Shown: one piece after another, positions 21,122 through 33,523 of the stretch
Layout: every line of letters starts with the position of its first letter
How positions within the stretch are numbered: position 1 is the first letter of the stretch
Source of the DNA: Cercophora sp. LCS_1
Lineage: Eukaryota; Ascomycota; Sordariomycetes; Sordariales; Lasiosphaeriaceae
Reading direction: 5' to 3'
DNA length: 64,000 nucleotides
Assembly (NCBI GenBank): GCA_036250225.1
Contig: JAPZLL010000027.1
Span: 399,894 to 463,893 of the forward strand
The notes under the pieces: generated by a model
What the model saw: only the letters and a program-made list of their open reading frames with translations
The model's database searches: none
Told to the model about the DNA's origin: nothing
Position numbers and translations under genes: made by a program

Positions 21122-22032
21122 CTACCCCGACTCATCAACCAACTGAGCCCCCACCAAATCCGTCTGACTCCTACTCTTCGGATCCGCCACCGTGTCCTTC
21201 AACCAACACGTCCCAAAGTCGACCCTGACCGAATTCTCCAAATTCTTATTAAACGTGACACCAAGACACTTTTTCGTCCCCGGCCTGAACAAGTCCAAGT
21301 TCATATTATACGACGAACAGGCCTTCAAACAGTCGGTCAGGGTGTACATGACCAACGCCACCGTGTCATTCGCAGCGTAATCAGTTCCGCACGAGAGTCT
21401 ATACGTCCACGACTTTTCCTTGTACGTGACGGTCTGCTGCGACCCGGTGAGGCCGGGACACTCGAGCGGGAGAATGCCGACGGTGGGCACAACGATGGCA
21501 CCGTTGACGGTCCCGATTGTTGGTGCTGAACCTTGGGAGCTGGCCGCGGTCGTTCCGGCTTGAGGGGCGCGAGATGTTGATGATGGTGACGTCGTTCCGC
21601 CTGCTGAGAGGGATGATGTACCTGCTTGTTGGGCGATTGCGCTGGGATTCTGGGTAAGTAACCATCCAGGGAGATGATATTAAAGAATGCTCACTCCTGT
21701 CGCGCCTTTTCCACTGCCAGGGACCCGCCTACTCCCCCGCCCACGGCCGCGATAATGACCACGAGAACCAACACGACGATCAACCAAAACGTCGGCCGTC
21801 GCAACCCCATTATCCTCTTTGTTTCCTCCACATCCTTTGGCGGTGGAGGCGGCGGTACTGGGTTATAATGGATCGTTGACGCGTGATGCGCCGGCGGACT
21901 CGCGTCTGGCGGCGCGCCATAGTAATAATTCTGCTGCGGCGTCGGTATTATCGTGTCGGGCTTGTGGTGGGAAACCTCCAGGTCGCCCGCGGCGACGTAG
22001 ATCTTGCCCTCGTTCTCCGTCGAGATATCCAT
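21122..22032 (-). CDS. Single-pass membrane protein with extracellular Cys domain (PAN/apple-like)
   Basis: Exon 1 22032-21695 and exon 2 21641-21122 give 285 residues. The N-terminal part is cytosolic-looking and Pro-rich (a run of six prolines before KDVEETKR). One strong membrane helix follows (FWLIVVLVLVVIIAAVGGG), then a Ser/Thr/Gly stalk and a C-terminal domain with five cysteines (LECPG, RLSCGTDY, DCLKACSSYN, KKCLGVTFN, GTCWL). The spacing of CLKAC and CLGV recalls PAN/apple-type carbohydrate- or protein-binding domains. The open frame extends upstream from a TTG, so the first ATG (22032) was used; an additional 5' exon is possible, since a good acceptor (TTTTCCAG) lies at about 22092. 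Related fungal proteins of this shape are unnamed surface proteins; function is unknown. Confidence 0.75.
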
Positions 22033-23664
22033 CGTGTCGTCGTCGAGCGCTACGTATGCTTGGCTCGTTCTCTCAAGGTCGCACAAGTGCTGGAAAAGAG
22101 GAAAGCAGAAACCATGAGACGAGGGATCGAGAGGATCTCCCTAAGCATGAAATCCGTGTCACTTTCCGAGGGGGCGGTGCATCCTTGTACCCCTGGCTGT
22201 GTGCCTTCGCTTGAGCTGGGGCACGGTCAATTGAGGAGGATCGCACCGAATCCTTCTGTGCGAGCAGGCCAATCGATGCGGCCCGCTTCGACGGTGCTTT
22301 TCAGGCCTGTTTGTTTTGGGTTTGGTATCCTGTCCGTACCTGCAACTGTCAAGCAAGGGTTTGCTGGTGAGTAACCAGTCGCGCCAATCCGGGCGGACCC
22401 GGGATGGACGGGGTTGAGCCGTGAGGCTTCGATGGCCACCGGTTGCCATTCCATGTGCTCTTTGGCTGCTGTCCGAGAATGTGGATTGCGTGAAATTGTG
22501 TTCAGCTCGATTTGGAGTACCAAAACTCTTTTGGAGTCGGCATTGGTGAAATTCGATGCGACGATGCAGTCCGATCTGAGCCCTGCGCGAATCCCACTTA
22601 GCGGTAAGAGCCAAAACTCCCGCGCGGTTGTTTGGGCTGCGTTGGCTATGACTTCAGACGATCAAACGGGCTCTCAAGTGGGCCAACATCGGCAATTAGA
22701 TTCAGACTACAAGGCTGGGTGATCAACAATCGTAGCTTCTCAAGTTGAATATATTGGAGGCGTAAAGTCTCACATAGCTGCTGCCGCTCCCAGGGAGTGC
22801 CGTGCAACCTCTCAAGTCACCATCGCATAGCTCTCGGAGTCGCAGCGTCTAAAGCCGTCTGCGGAATTCCGAATGACGCCGTTGGCGAATGCCATAGAGT
22901 GAAACCCACAGGGCACCGACAGCCCAGTCCTCTGTTGGTCACCGTTGATAATCCCCTCCGCGGCTCCACGCGCCACGTCGATTCCCAGTATTTGAACTCA
23001 GCGCCACAAGCCTCCAAGTGCGGGACGGCAGTCAGCGTCGTGCTCTCCCGGAAGCCATGCCGAGTCAATCCCTGGACCCAACCGCTGATATCAGCACCAT
23101 AATCTACCCCAGCTGATCACCACCTCATCCCAAACCCTACCACCAGCTCTGCCTTCGTCATCTTTCTAGCCCCCAACCACCACCGCGGTCAAGGAAAAGA
23201 TGACGGAGAAATGGCGTCCGCTACTTTCGTCTGGTGCACCTTTTCCAACACACTGATAGACATTCTGCTCTCTTGTGTTGGGGATCGAGCCGAGATGGCG
23301 TATACAATCTGTCTCCTCCACCTTACATCGACCCTGTACTCCGAAGTCGTCGATAGCCTTGCGTAAAGCCTCGAGACCAGCTCCATCCCAACAGTTCGAC
23401 GGGTGGCGAGGGTCGAAATTCCAGTTTCATGGACGCCGCACTGTCGAGGAGGCCTTCAAGAAGGCATTCTGTAAAGGCACCGATGCTGCCTCGTTGGGAG
23501 TATTGCCCTGCATGATCGGCCTGGTCATTGTAACCGAGATTTTGGCGTAAACGAGCGACGGGCGAGAGCGCATCGGCGCCATCAAAGGGGAACGGGAATA
23601 TCGATGACGAGGATCCGTCCGCGCCGAAGACGCATGCCGGACCCAGAGCCCGAGACGAAATGTC
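22033..23664. other. Intergenic, no gene seen
   Basis: About 1.6 kb with only short featureless frames. It includes the promoter and possibly a first exon of the 21122 gene. Confidence 0.45.
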
Positions 23665-24866
23665 CTACCAAACCATCCCGTGACTCTTCTCATCCGTATC
23701 CACATCCCGCTTCCTCCTCCTCCGCACCTTATTCCCATGCAGGAAATCCTTGACGCCCATGATCGAAATCCCCGCCACCGCAATCAGCAAAACAATAGCA
23801 ATCGAAATGATGATGGAAATCGGAAACCAAAGCGATATACTAATAAACGAAGGCCATCCATTCTCATTATTGACCGTCTCCATGTCCAACGCCGCGAGGC
23901 TGACCTGCATCGAGTTGAGCACGACCGAAAAGACGGCAAAAACGGTGATAATCGGAGCCAGGATATGTTCCAGGAACGACCCCCACTGGAGATGAATGTG
24001 GAAATACGCCAGCCGGCCCTTGAAGAAGAACGCAGTGCGATTGATCCGGGTGAGCCGCAGCTCACCGTAGTGGAAGCGCCGGCTCACGTGCTTGTCGTCG
24101 ACGTGGGTAAACGGTTCGATGAAGTCGCAAAACTCCTCGTACGTCGGGAAATGACCATCCGGTTTCTTCGGGATCAAGTGCTTGCTCACGCCCTCGTCGA
24201 AATCGATCTCATACTGGATCAAAAAACCGTAGCTCCGCATGAAGCCCACGGCCGCCTTGAACACAGCAGGCTCGGCGTCCTTGAGGTAGGTCCAAAACGC
24301 CTGCGAGTAGAAATAGGCCGGGATCGGCTTGATGAAGATGCGCTCATAATACCATACGAGATGCAAGCCGGGCTCCTCGTTGACCATAATCTCACGTTTG
24401 CGCGCCTGCTGGTGGTGCAGCGGCATGATGTGCTTGTACGATGGCGTCTGGACCTGCGGGGGCTGTTAGCATCCCTGCCAAGAACAACCTCGGAGACGAG
24501 ACGACGCACAAAAATGTAGCGCATATACGGGAGCAACTCATCCAACCCATCCGTGAGATGAGCTTTGCGCAAGTATCCGAGCAGCGTATTATGTTCCGGC
24601 CTGTGGTCCTGAGCGAGGACGTGAAGGCGCGCCCGAGGCTGGCCGGGCAGATACTGTTTGGCGGCGTCCTTGGCCTTGAGAAGAACGCGCTCCTTCAACC
24701 CCGTCACCGCCTGCTTGGTCACCTCGAGCTGGTCATTGAGCTCCTTCGCCAGGCCCGAGAAGCCGCCCTCCTCGGGGTCCTTTGAAGGGACCACGGCACT
24801 CTGCGTAGGTGTCGTGGTGAGTGGAGTGGACGTTGTGCCGTCTCCTCCGACCTTGCGGGGCTCCAT
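23665..24866 (-). CDS. Conserved fungal membrane protein (DUF6601-like)
   Basis: Exon 1 24866-24510 and exon 2 24453-23665 give 381 residues. The core runs from QTPSYKHIMPLHHQQ through GLHLVWYYERIFIKPIP to an acidic middle, and ends with two membrane helices (ILAPIITVFAVFSVVLNSMQ and SIIISIAIVLLIAVAG) and a basic tail. This pattern matches a family found across filamentous ascomycetes that I recall as DUF6601; no biochemical role is known. The intron (GTGCGT donor, GCTAAC branch, CCGCAG acceptor) rebuilds RYIFVQTPSYKH, which supports the model. The upstream TTG of the open frame was rejected for ATG 24866. The N-terminal 60 residues are low complexity and Thr-rich. Confidence 0.82.
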
Positions 24867-25677
24867 TCCGCTGATCAAAGGTGCTGGGCGCTGCCGTTAA
24901 AATCAGTGGGGCCGATAAGGAACGCGTCGAGGTTGCCGCGCTCACTCTACAGGAGACAAAAAAGGGTGAATGAAAGCGCAAACAGCGGATACAAATTGAA
25001 AAGAGAGTTAAGTCGAGACGAGAGTGATCGGGAAAAGATCGAACGTGATCACAGAAATCGAGATCAGGTTCAGCTGGGTGGCCCCGTGGCACCCTGGAAA
25101 AGAGCCGCTGGCGGGAAGCCACGGGGCTGTGCGTTGCTGGGTCGTTCCATCCATGGATGTCCGCCCCTGCCTTGGCGCCGTCGGGCAGCGCCTACAACGG
25201 CAGCGAATCACAGCACAGTCGGTTCACCCAATGTCGCAGACGAACAGCACGAGGACACCCGACCCAGGTCTTTTGACCGATTGGAAGGCTTCGTTTGCTA
25301 TCTCAGACATGTGAAAACAGCGTTGCCTGCTCCATTTCAGCTGCGCTGGCCCTATCGAGACCATCTACATGCCTAACTACTGGCCCTGTGACATCATCTT
25401 TGGGCTGGAACTGCGCTCACCGAGCTCACCGAGTTCTTGACCGAGCTTAGCCACATCCAACCTAGAATCCACCGAGGCAGTTCGGCAAAACCTGTCCCGA
25501 CCTTGTTGCGGTAAAAGTACCCGACCCAAATCTCAGCTGTTGAATGGAAGGCGCCTCATGGGGCCAAATACAAAACATGTACCGCTTGGTACTGGGTATC
25601 TCCAACAAAACACATCGCTATGCTAGCCTATGCCATGCCGTAAACCAACAAAAGAAACGCAACCCAACATGCAAAGT
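24867..25677. other. Intergenic, no gene seen
   Basis: The promoter side of the DUF6601-like gene and the 3' side of the next gene. No credible frame. Confidence 0.5.
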
Positions 25678-28600
25678 CTAGTCATCCTCCAGGGTCAAGT
25701 CAATCACTTCAACCGCCTTTCCTCCAATATTTCTCTTGACGCCACGCGTAGGGGTCGCAGACGAAGAGATCCGGCCCCTGTTAGGGGAGATCTGCGCCAG
25801 CGGCTTTGACGATGGCGACGACCCTGCTCCTCTCCAGGTGCTCGGCATCGGACCCTTTCTAAAGGTGCTCTGCGACTTCTTAGGTGCCGAGTCACGGACG
25901 CGTCCTGCGTCGTTGGGTGTCTGAACCTTTGGGAGTGTTGTTCCACCTCCAGTGCCTCCTGCCGGCGTGCTCGTGGTCCCCTGCCTTGACGGGCCGGGAA
26001 TGCAGTCTCGTCCCGAGCCGCGGACATGCCCTGCCTTGTAGGGTGCCTGGACCTCCGGGAAGGCTGTTGCTCCTCCAGCGCCTCCTGCTGGCACACTCGT
26101 GGTCACTTGTCTCGATGGGCCGGGAAGGGATGCTCGATTGTCGGCACGAGGCGTAGGCTTCGCGACCGAGGCTGACGGGGCGGTCCAGACGTCCTGCGAA
26201 GGCCCCAGCCTGTTTTTATGTGCTGCGAGTTTTACTCTGGCCGAATCGAGAGCATGTCCTGGATAGGAAACGTTTAAGGTATCCTTCGTGCCCCACAACG
26301 ATGCTTTACCGGTTGCGCAAAGCCTCTCGAGTTGCCCGAAGTGATCGGCAGCCTTCTCTGGATTCCGCAAAGTCGTAGCAGCCGTGTTCCGATAATAAGA
26401 CTTGGTCGACTCCGCGAAACCGGCCCACGACGATTCGCAGTCGCGATAGATTGCTGCGTACGGCAGACTCGGATCGTGCGAACGGCGGGGCGCTCCAGCA
26501 AGATTGAGAAAGTACCGAAAGCCGGCATCTGAATGGAACGGTCCATGCACAGCTGAAAATGGAGACTTCAAGGGATGAGCAACCGCGTCGACGGGCTTCA
26601 AAATTGACGGGTGTGTCTTGTGCTTTGCTGCACTCTTGTACGCTTGACGTTGCTGGGGGGACAAAGCACACCACTGGTCGATCAGAACCTGTGCAATGTT
26701 GGGAGTACCACGTAATCCTGGTTCCATAACCGACACGAAGGTCTCAAAGCCAAGGCTTGCTGGTTGCATCGACGCCACAATCTGGGCAACAGTGGGGTTT
26801 GCCAGTCCAGGGGCATTCAAAGGTACGCCTTGAGCAAATACTGCGCCAAGCTGAGGGGACCCGTGTGGGATATTCGTAGTTTGCGGGCCAGAGAGGGTCA
26901 TAGTATGATAGGCGCCACTTGAGACTGCGAAAGCGCGCGTTGGTGCAGCTGCCCTCGGCGCTTGCCACACTTGATGGCCGAGAGAAGGCGGGATATGAGC
27001 TGCAGGGCTGACCGGGGTGCTTTGCGGAAAGGGTACTGCCCCGTTCGGATGCACAATGTGCACTGGGGGAAGAACTGGGGGAAGGCCATGCTGCGGGGCT
27101 CTGGTCTCAGGTCTCCGGAGAGGCGGGGGGTCCGCATGCTGCGGCAGACCGTTGAGGTTTTGGCCGCTGCTCAAGCCCACCGCCTGCGGCACATGCCCCT
27201 GGTTTGCAGGTGCAAACGGCTGGGGAAGGTGCGGCTGCGGCAGTGCATGCCAGTGCTGTGGCTGCGGTTGCGGCGGGGGAAGATGGTGCGGAGGAGCGGG
27301 AAGAACCCGGAACGACGGCGCGGACTGGGGGACGGCGGGACGGACGCTAGGAGGGTAATAAACCGCTGGAGCAGCCGGGACGGGGACAGGCTGGGGCGGG
27401 GGTGCTCCCTGTTGGGTCGTGTAGAGCACGGGCGCGTTCGGATTGCTCGCGCGTGCTGCCATCGCCGGCGCCGGCCGGAGGAGGATGTGAAGGGACTCCT
27501 CGTACCGCATGCCCAGCAGTCCCAGCTTGTCCAAATCGAACATCCCAAGCATCTTTTTCACCCTCTCGACCTTCTGCTTATGAGATACATCCGCAGCGGC
27601 ACTGAGGGACATACGCTTGGTGAGCAAGAAGTGGTCGTTGTAGAGGCCGCAGTCACAGTCGAGACCTGGCAGTAGGGGGACCCAGACTGCCTCGCCGTGG
27701 GTCATTTCGCCCTTGTTGACAAGGAATTTGGCTGACGTGAGGTTCCCATCGAAGAACTCGCTCACCTTTCCACATAGAAGACAGGCGCAGGACACGGCAC
27801 GATGTGCCGCTGGCGCCGGCGGATTCCAGGTAGGCTTCGGCAGGCACTTCTGAATTCTAATCGAGAAAACCTCAAAGATGGCTTCTGCAATGTTCTGGAA
27901 CCGCCGTCTCAGTGCCGGGGTGTCGTGCCTCAAGGTGACATCCAAGAACAAGCGGACGAAAGGTAACCAGAGCCCAATTTCCATCGGGGGGATGGCCGTA
28001 GCTCCGATCACGAGTTTGAGGGCAAGGCCCATCATCAGATCCTCGCCCCCGCTTTTTGTAGTTAGGCCCTCGACGAAGCCGACGAGGAGCTCCGGAGTAA
28101 CGGCACCGAGTTGAGGAGGGTTGGTCAGCCTATCATTATCGAGCCCCACCTTGCCTCGCTTTGCCGACTCGAGACTGTAGAGCTTGGAGAGTTCTAGATC
28201 CTTGATGACGCTTTTGGCTATCTCCTCCAAAAACTGCTCGCCTACTGGGGATGGCGATTTCCCAAGGTGGTTGCTCAACTCGTTGACGACTGCGAGAATA
28301 AACGAGATTTGGCGGCGTTTCTTTTCCGCAAGGGGCTTGAGCCTATTCATGACAAAGGTTAGGACTATCGGGCCTCAAGTTAGCCGAGAGAAAACTCACA
28401 GTTCAGAAACTTCATCAAAGAAGAATCTAGTCGCCAGCTTGACCAAGGCGCGACCATCCTCCTCTCCCATGTCGACTGAATATGAACCGGCAAAAATTTC
28501 CTTGGTCGCCTCTTGACCCCAGCGCTGTGCTTCTGCGTCGTCTGATGGGTCGATGAATTCGAGGACAGCGACGCATCGCCCGTACGGGCGCGGGAAGGAA

Positions 28601-30243
28601 AGCGCAGCGGTTCGAAGACTGCATCATGGTGAGTAAGGTGACCTCGACAGCATAGAGATGGACTCACTCGTCGGCAATATCCTCAAACGTCAAGCGACCC
28701 TCCGTTACCTCCTTGCGTGCCCATGAGAAGAACGATTTGGGGATTTGGCCGTCCGAGGCCTCCGCTACCAGTTCGAACAAGAACCAATCACTTCTCTCCA
28801 ACATAGACTTGAATAGTTTCTCGATGGGCGGTGCTGCGCCAGGGCCAAGATCTTGGGATGACCACACCTCCTGACACAAGTCCTTCAACACGGGGAGAAA
28901 ACGCTCATCCTCGGCAAGTCGCTCGGTATAGCGCGCGATAAAGCACGGTATATCGGTGCCCCGATCCACGGATGAGGTTGTTAAAAAGTCGACTACGCTG
29001 TCTCGCGGAACAATCACCAATGCCTAGACAGAAAATTAGTCGGACTTCGGCGTGTTTGGACTCAGGTGCTCACCGTTACGAAGAAATTCTCTTCATCAGC
29101 CGACGGGAGGGGGCCAGGGTTCGAAAGCAAAGAAGAAGGGTCAATCTCCACATCTCTCGCGAGGAAAAGTCCATCCAAGTCTCCAACCTCATTAGCAATT
29201 ACACTATAAGTGTCTGAGCCTTCGATGGATTCCCTGCCGAGCCGTGCAAGAAATATCTCCAACGGAATTCCTTCCTCGACAAGCTGAAGAAGAGTTTGCA
29301 GAAGCGCCTGGTCCCGCAACACAAGAGCCTGACCCGTGAAATGGTCTTGCGGGTAAGGACTCTCAAGTACCCTGTAAAAATGGCTAGCTTCCCTGGAAGC
29401 CTTGTCTTCAGCCACCCATTTGCGGATCGTGTGACGAAGACAAGTTGTTTGGTCTCTGCCGTACGCACTGACGAGCTGAGGATCTTGGCCACCATTCTTG
29501 TTGGATGTAGGGCCGGGCAATGGGGAAGGTAGGGGGTGATCGACGAGGTTGTCCAAATCGATGAGGAGGTCTTGTCGGAGGGAATTGAAGTAACCTGCGC
29601 TAAGGATGCTCACTTCACGTTCCTCTCTGGGAGTTCCTTGGTAGCTTTCTCTCTCAAAATCCATAGCGTCTTCCGCGGTAGGAACTTCCTCTCCAGAAGC
29701 ATCCCTCTCGTTGCCCTCTTCAACGTCCATGACATCCTCGCCGGAAGCCTCCTCGCCGGTCTGCTTCTCGTTGTCCATGATATCCTGTCTGGAGGGCTCT
29801 CCGTTGGTCTCTCTCTCCGTATCTGTGATATGCACGCTGGAGGGAACTTCAGTAGATTTGAGAACCCGAACAACACTGCTCCTGTCTTCTTCCGCAACGT
29901 TGATGTCGGGTCGGGAGTCGTGGGTGACGTCAGGCGGCACTTGCTCGGCAGTCGCGGCATCGCTAGCCTCAGCCTCAGCAGTTGGTCTTCTATGCCACTT
30001 GACATCTTGAACAAGCTGCGCTGCTATCGCTGCTTCGGTGTCCCCTTCGCTCTCGAACCAATCATCCTCGTCTTCGCTATCGAGGATGGTATCGGTTATG
30101 CGGCAGCGCTTTCGCTGGGTCGAGGAGTGCTCGGACTCGACAATCGGGGCTGTAGTCGGCTTGGCGACGCTGCTGGAGGTAGAAGGGGGGCGATTGGCAG
30201 GGGAAGGCGAATCATCACTGCCCATGGCATCTTGCGTATCCAT
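25678..30243 (-). CDS. Large Pro-rich protein with acidic N-terminus and HMG-box-like segments
   Basis: Four exons, 30243-29074, 29023-28668, 28618-28400 and 28342-25678, give 1469 residues. I do not recognise the family. Order: an acidic low-complexity N-terminus with repeated GE-rich blocks (EEASGEDVMD, DASGEEVPTAED); a helical region across exons 1-4 with no clear domain; a Cys pair CACLLCGK near residue 766 and a CDCG segment near 807; a long Pro/Gln/His-rich stretch; two segments near residues 1115-1145 and 1185-1235 whose spacing of W, Y and A recalls HMG boxes (QWCALSPQQRQAYKSAA; SWAGFAESTKSYYRNTA); a tandem repeat; and a basic tail. A nuclear role is plausible but inferred. ATG 30243 was chosen because the longer frame starts with TTG. 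All three introns have canonical sites and the exon sum is in frame. Confidence 0.75.
25893..26138 (-). repeat. Two-copy tandem repeat, about 123 bp per unit, coding
   Basis: It encodes two roughly 41-residue units, each with PGPSRQ, TS-PAGG and a V-Q-P segment followed by AG-VR. It lies near the C-terminus of the Pro-rich protein. Confidence 0.75.
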
Positions 30244-32043
30244 CTCGACACGATTGGGTCCCCACGCGGGGTAACTACCCCAATTGCATGGGGGAGCTGC
30301 GCAAGGAATGCGGAAGTTGGGGGACGGACGGCCAAAGAACAACGTCGGAGTGCGGTGTGCAGGTGAAACAAGTCGGGAGATGCTTGGGGTGCAAACGTAA
30401 AAGAGATGTTAAACACCTTACGAGGGAGCAGACGTAAGGAATCCGAACTTAGGACAGTTCGACGCGGAGGGGTGTGGTTGCCGGGTTTTTCCTTTGAAGG
30501 GCAGACCGGGATTGCGGATCTGCGGAACGCGTCCTGGACCGCGCTAATCCGACGCGACGGGATGACAAGGATACCCCGCTACAGCGGGGTTCCTTCAGGT
30601 CATCAGGTGCACGTGCGGTAAATTTTAGGGGGTTAGCGCTGATTCTCCAACCTCAGCATAAGACGACAGCCACAGACAAGATAAAGTGTGCTGGCTATTG
30701 CGCGTTTCGGAGGTGGTGCATCTTTATTTCTTAACTTTGATGAACCTATTCCTTACCCCATATAACTTTGTCCCTTCATCCGCCTACCGAAACTTGAAGA
30801 TCGTGGCGAACAATGCGGGGTTCCTGAGAACCGTCAAGCACACTGGACGGCGACCTCGACCTCTCGAAATCACATGGCCCTGGCAGCCAACAACGCTCGA
30901 CCAATGTAAATGAACTTGTGCAAGGGCTCCTCACCAGATACTAGCTAATCATCCTATTTCCCGAGGGGTCTATCGTTTCGCAATCTCCCAAACTACCATC
31001 CGGTATCTGGCAGAGGCCACGTACTCAGTGTTGAGAGGAGCTTACCACCCACACCGCAATAGGTATATCGGACACGATGGGCTTCATTGCGACTTCATCC
31101 AGTCCGTGCCTTCCTGGGAGATGTTGCTGTCATCCTTTCAGAGCCCTGCACTTTGACCGCCCTGCTACGGACGAGGGCTAATCGCGCGAGCTCTAGCCCT
31201 CAAAGATCTCGAAAAGACCCGTTTCTATGGTGAAGCTCAAGGGCCCTGGTATTCAGGAATGGGCGCAAGAAAGCCACGCATTACGCGCCTCCAGCTGCCA
31301 CACCTCACTCACATTCCCCACCAAGAGGGCCTCTAAGCTTAACCATGGGCTTGAGCAAACCTCTTTAAACTCATTTTAGAGTGGCCTCTCCTCATGGCCC
31401 GGGGCCAACAAACTCCGGACAGCCGTTGGCTGTCCCAACCATCAGCCGCCAAAGAATACGAAGTCTTGCTCACCTCACATTTTGGCCGTCTACGGTGTTT
31501 GCTTCATATGGACAAGGCGAATTTAACTTGGACCGGCGCGCCTGACGAAATGACGCCCTGCACATGCAGTTTGCACGCGTGGCTTGATACACCATGTGCG
31601 AGAAGGGTTCCCTCGAAAAGGAGACATCATATGAGAGTTCCTAGTTGGGGTTGCATTTAGCGGTTCGCTTGCGATACAACAACCAGGCTTCGCCAGTCTA
31701 GCCCTCGTGCTCATATTATAGTTAATATGAGGACATTAACACGATGATTGCGGGGACGGCGTGGTTTCCGGGAATTGCACTGCAAAAACCGTCGCAACCA
31801 GGTTTCCCGTCCCGAGTCAGGTCAGTCGCTGGCCCGGGGTAATAACAGCCAAAACCCGAAATGGCGGCCAAGGAAAATCAAGTATATGTATCTCCCATCT
31901 TGGTTTCAGAAGGTGACGACATTTTCCATTCCTTGGTTTTGTTGTTGGGTCAAATTCCAGTGTTGCTTCTCATTCTTACGCACCGTTTAGCGATCCTTCC
32001 GTTGATCATCAGCTAATCCCTTCTTTTTTTTTTTTTTTCATTC
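30244..32043. other. Long intergenic region, no gene seen
   Basis: About 1.8 kb. A perfect short hairpin ACCCCGC-TACA-GCGGGGT lies at 30573-30590. A poly-T run (32025-32038) precedes the GH16 start. No credible frame. Confidence 0.5.
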
Positions 32044-32949
32044 ATGGCGTGTTTTGCTTTCGCCGTATTAGGGGTGTCCCTCCTCGCCTCGGTCAGGGCG
32101 CTCGCGGTTCCTCCGGGATTCTCGAAGGTCTTGTTTGAGGATGACTTCTCCCAACTGCAAGAAGGAGCCGCACCATCACCGTCGAAATGGTCCACTAGCT
32201 TGGGCCAAAGCTACCCGGGCGGTCCGTCGAACTGGGGGACCAACGAGGTCCAGTGGTACACCGAGTATAACATGGCGATTACGAACCGCGCGCTGCGAAT
32301 AACGCCGTACCGCGACCAAGTAGGGACCTGGACATCCTCTAGGATCGAAAGCCTTCCGCGCTACGATTTCGCTTGTCCTCCCGGTGGCAAGCTGCGCATC
32401 GAAACGTCGATCAAGTTTGGAAATGATGCGCTCGAGTCGCAGATGGGGATATGGCCTGCGTTCTGGTCGATGGGGTCCTCATTCCGTGGCAACTACACCC
32501 AATGGCCGGCGGCTGGTGAGATTGATATTGCAGAGAGCATCAACGGGGTAGAGAAGCTCTACGTTGCGCTGCACTGTGGCTGGGCACCTGGTGGTCCTTG
32601 TGACGAGTACACCGGGCTGAAGGGCATTGTGCCCATGACAAGGGGCGTGTTCCATGACTTTGCAGCCGAGATCGACCGGACGAATCCTGGTGGGAACTAT
32701 AGAGGGGAGACACTGTCGTGGTATATGAATGGCCAGCTTGTCAAGAGATTGACTGGGGAGTGGTTTGATGAATGGGTGTGGACGGCAATAACGCGGGGAC
32801 CCAAGTTTCTGATTCTGAATGTTGCCGTTGGTGGGGATTTTGCAGACAATGCGGAGAACCCGGAGAGAGTGCGTACACCAACCGCTTCGACGAAGGGAGG
32901 GCTGGGGGCGGCAATGGACGTAAAGTATGTTGGCGTTTATAGCACATAG
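32044..32949 (+). CDS. Secreted GH16-family beta-glucanase
   Basis: A single-exon gene of 301 residues. GH16 enzymes hydrolyse or transfer beta-1,3 or mixed beta-1,3/1,4-glucans in cell walls. A signal peptide spans about residues 1-20 (VLGVSLLASVRALA). The catalytic signature GEIDIAES carries the nucleophile Glu, helper Asp and acid/base Glu in the E-x-D-x-x-E form used by GH16 laminarinase-like enzymes. WGTNEVQWYTEYNMAI near the N-terminus and the GPKFLILNVAVGGDF segment near the C-terminus are family hallmarks. The ATG lies directly after a T-run leader. It ends without a GPI signal or binding module, so a soluble secreted enzyme is expected. Confidence 0.93.
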   Translation: MACFAFAVLGVSLLASVRALAVPPGFSKVLFEDDFSQLQEGAAPSPSKWSTSLGQSYPGGPSNWGTNEVQWYTEYNMAITNRALRITPYRDQVGTWTSSRIESLPRYDFACPPGGKLRIETSIKFGNDALESQMGIWPAFWSMGSSFRGNYTQWPAAGEIDIAESINGVEKLYVALHCGWAPGGPCDEYTGLKGIVPMTRGVFHDFAAEIDRTNPGGNYRGETLSWYMNGQLVKRLTGEWFDEWVWTAITRGPKFLILNVAVGGDFADNAENPERVRTPTASTKGGLGAAMDVKYVGVYST

Positions 32950-33523
32950 CGTGGTGGACAATGAAGAGCAGTGGGATAGATTCTTGAGTAGACGTCAAAG
33001 AAAGATGAAACAGACGAAATTGGCGCACGCTTCCCGTCTGCAGCTGCATGCCTCGCCCCGGTCACGATCGACAATGCAGTGATCGACCTTGGTATCAGAT
33101 CTCCCCGTCTCGGCGTGCTCGGCTCGACTTGCAATATCCTCCGCAACACTGGACGGTGGTGGCGTGTCGATATGAAACGTTCGGTGGTGCAACGCAAAGG
33201 TCGCCTGCTGGACGGCATGGATGGTGCTGGAAGGATGCCGAGCGCAGGTTGCGGGTTCTTGCCAAGTTGAAACACCCCCGTCGCCCCCTCGGCCCACTTG
33301 TGGAGCACCCATCCCCAAGCGCGATGGCAAGGCAAGAGCAGCCGGCTTTTCCCTCGTAGTCTAAATACCGTGTCGTCCCATCGCTCAAATCGAGTTTGAG
33401 TGCTTTGTTGGGCTGCGGAAGCCTCCTGGTCGGGATTTTCCTCGCTGCATCACCTTTGCATCAAGGGCTGGCCCATTTCTCAACATCGACTGTGTCGACT
33501 GCCTTACACACCACTTCTTCACA
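32950..33523. other. Intergenic with promoter of the knottin-like gene
   Basis: No gene seen. CTAAATAC at 33360, about 160 bp before the ATG, is a weak TATA candidate. Confidence 0.45.

Noticed and set aside
23680..24519. 279-residue plus-strand frame over the DUF6601-like gene
   Set aside because: Antisense to two exons whose splice model is well supported.
29536..30366. 276-residue plus-strand frame over the Pro-rich gene
   Set aside because: Shadow of exon 1; no start context or domain.
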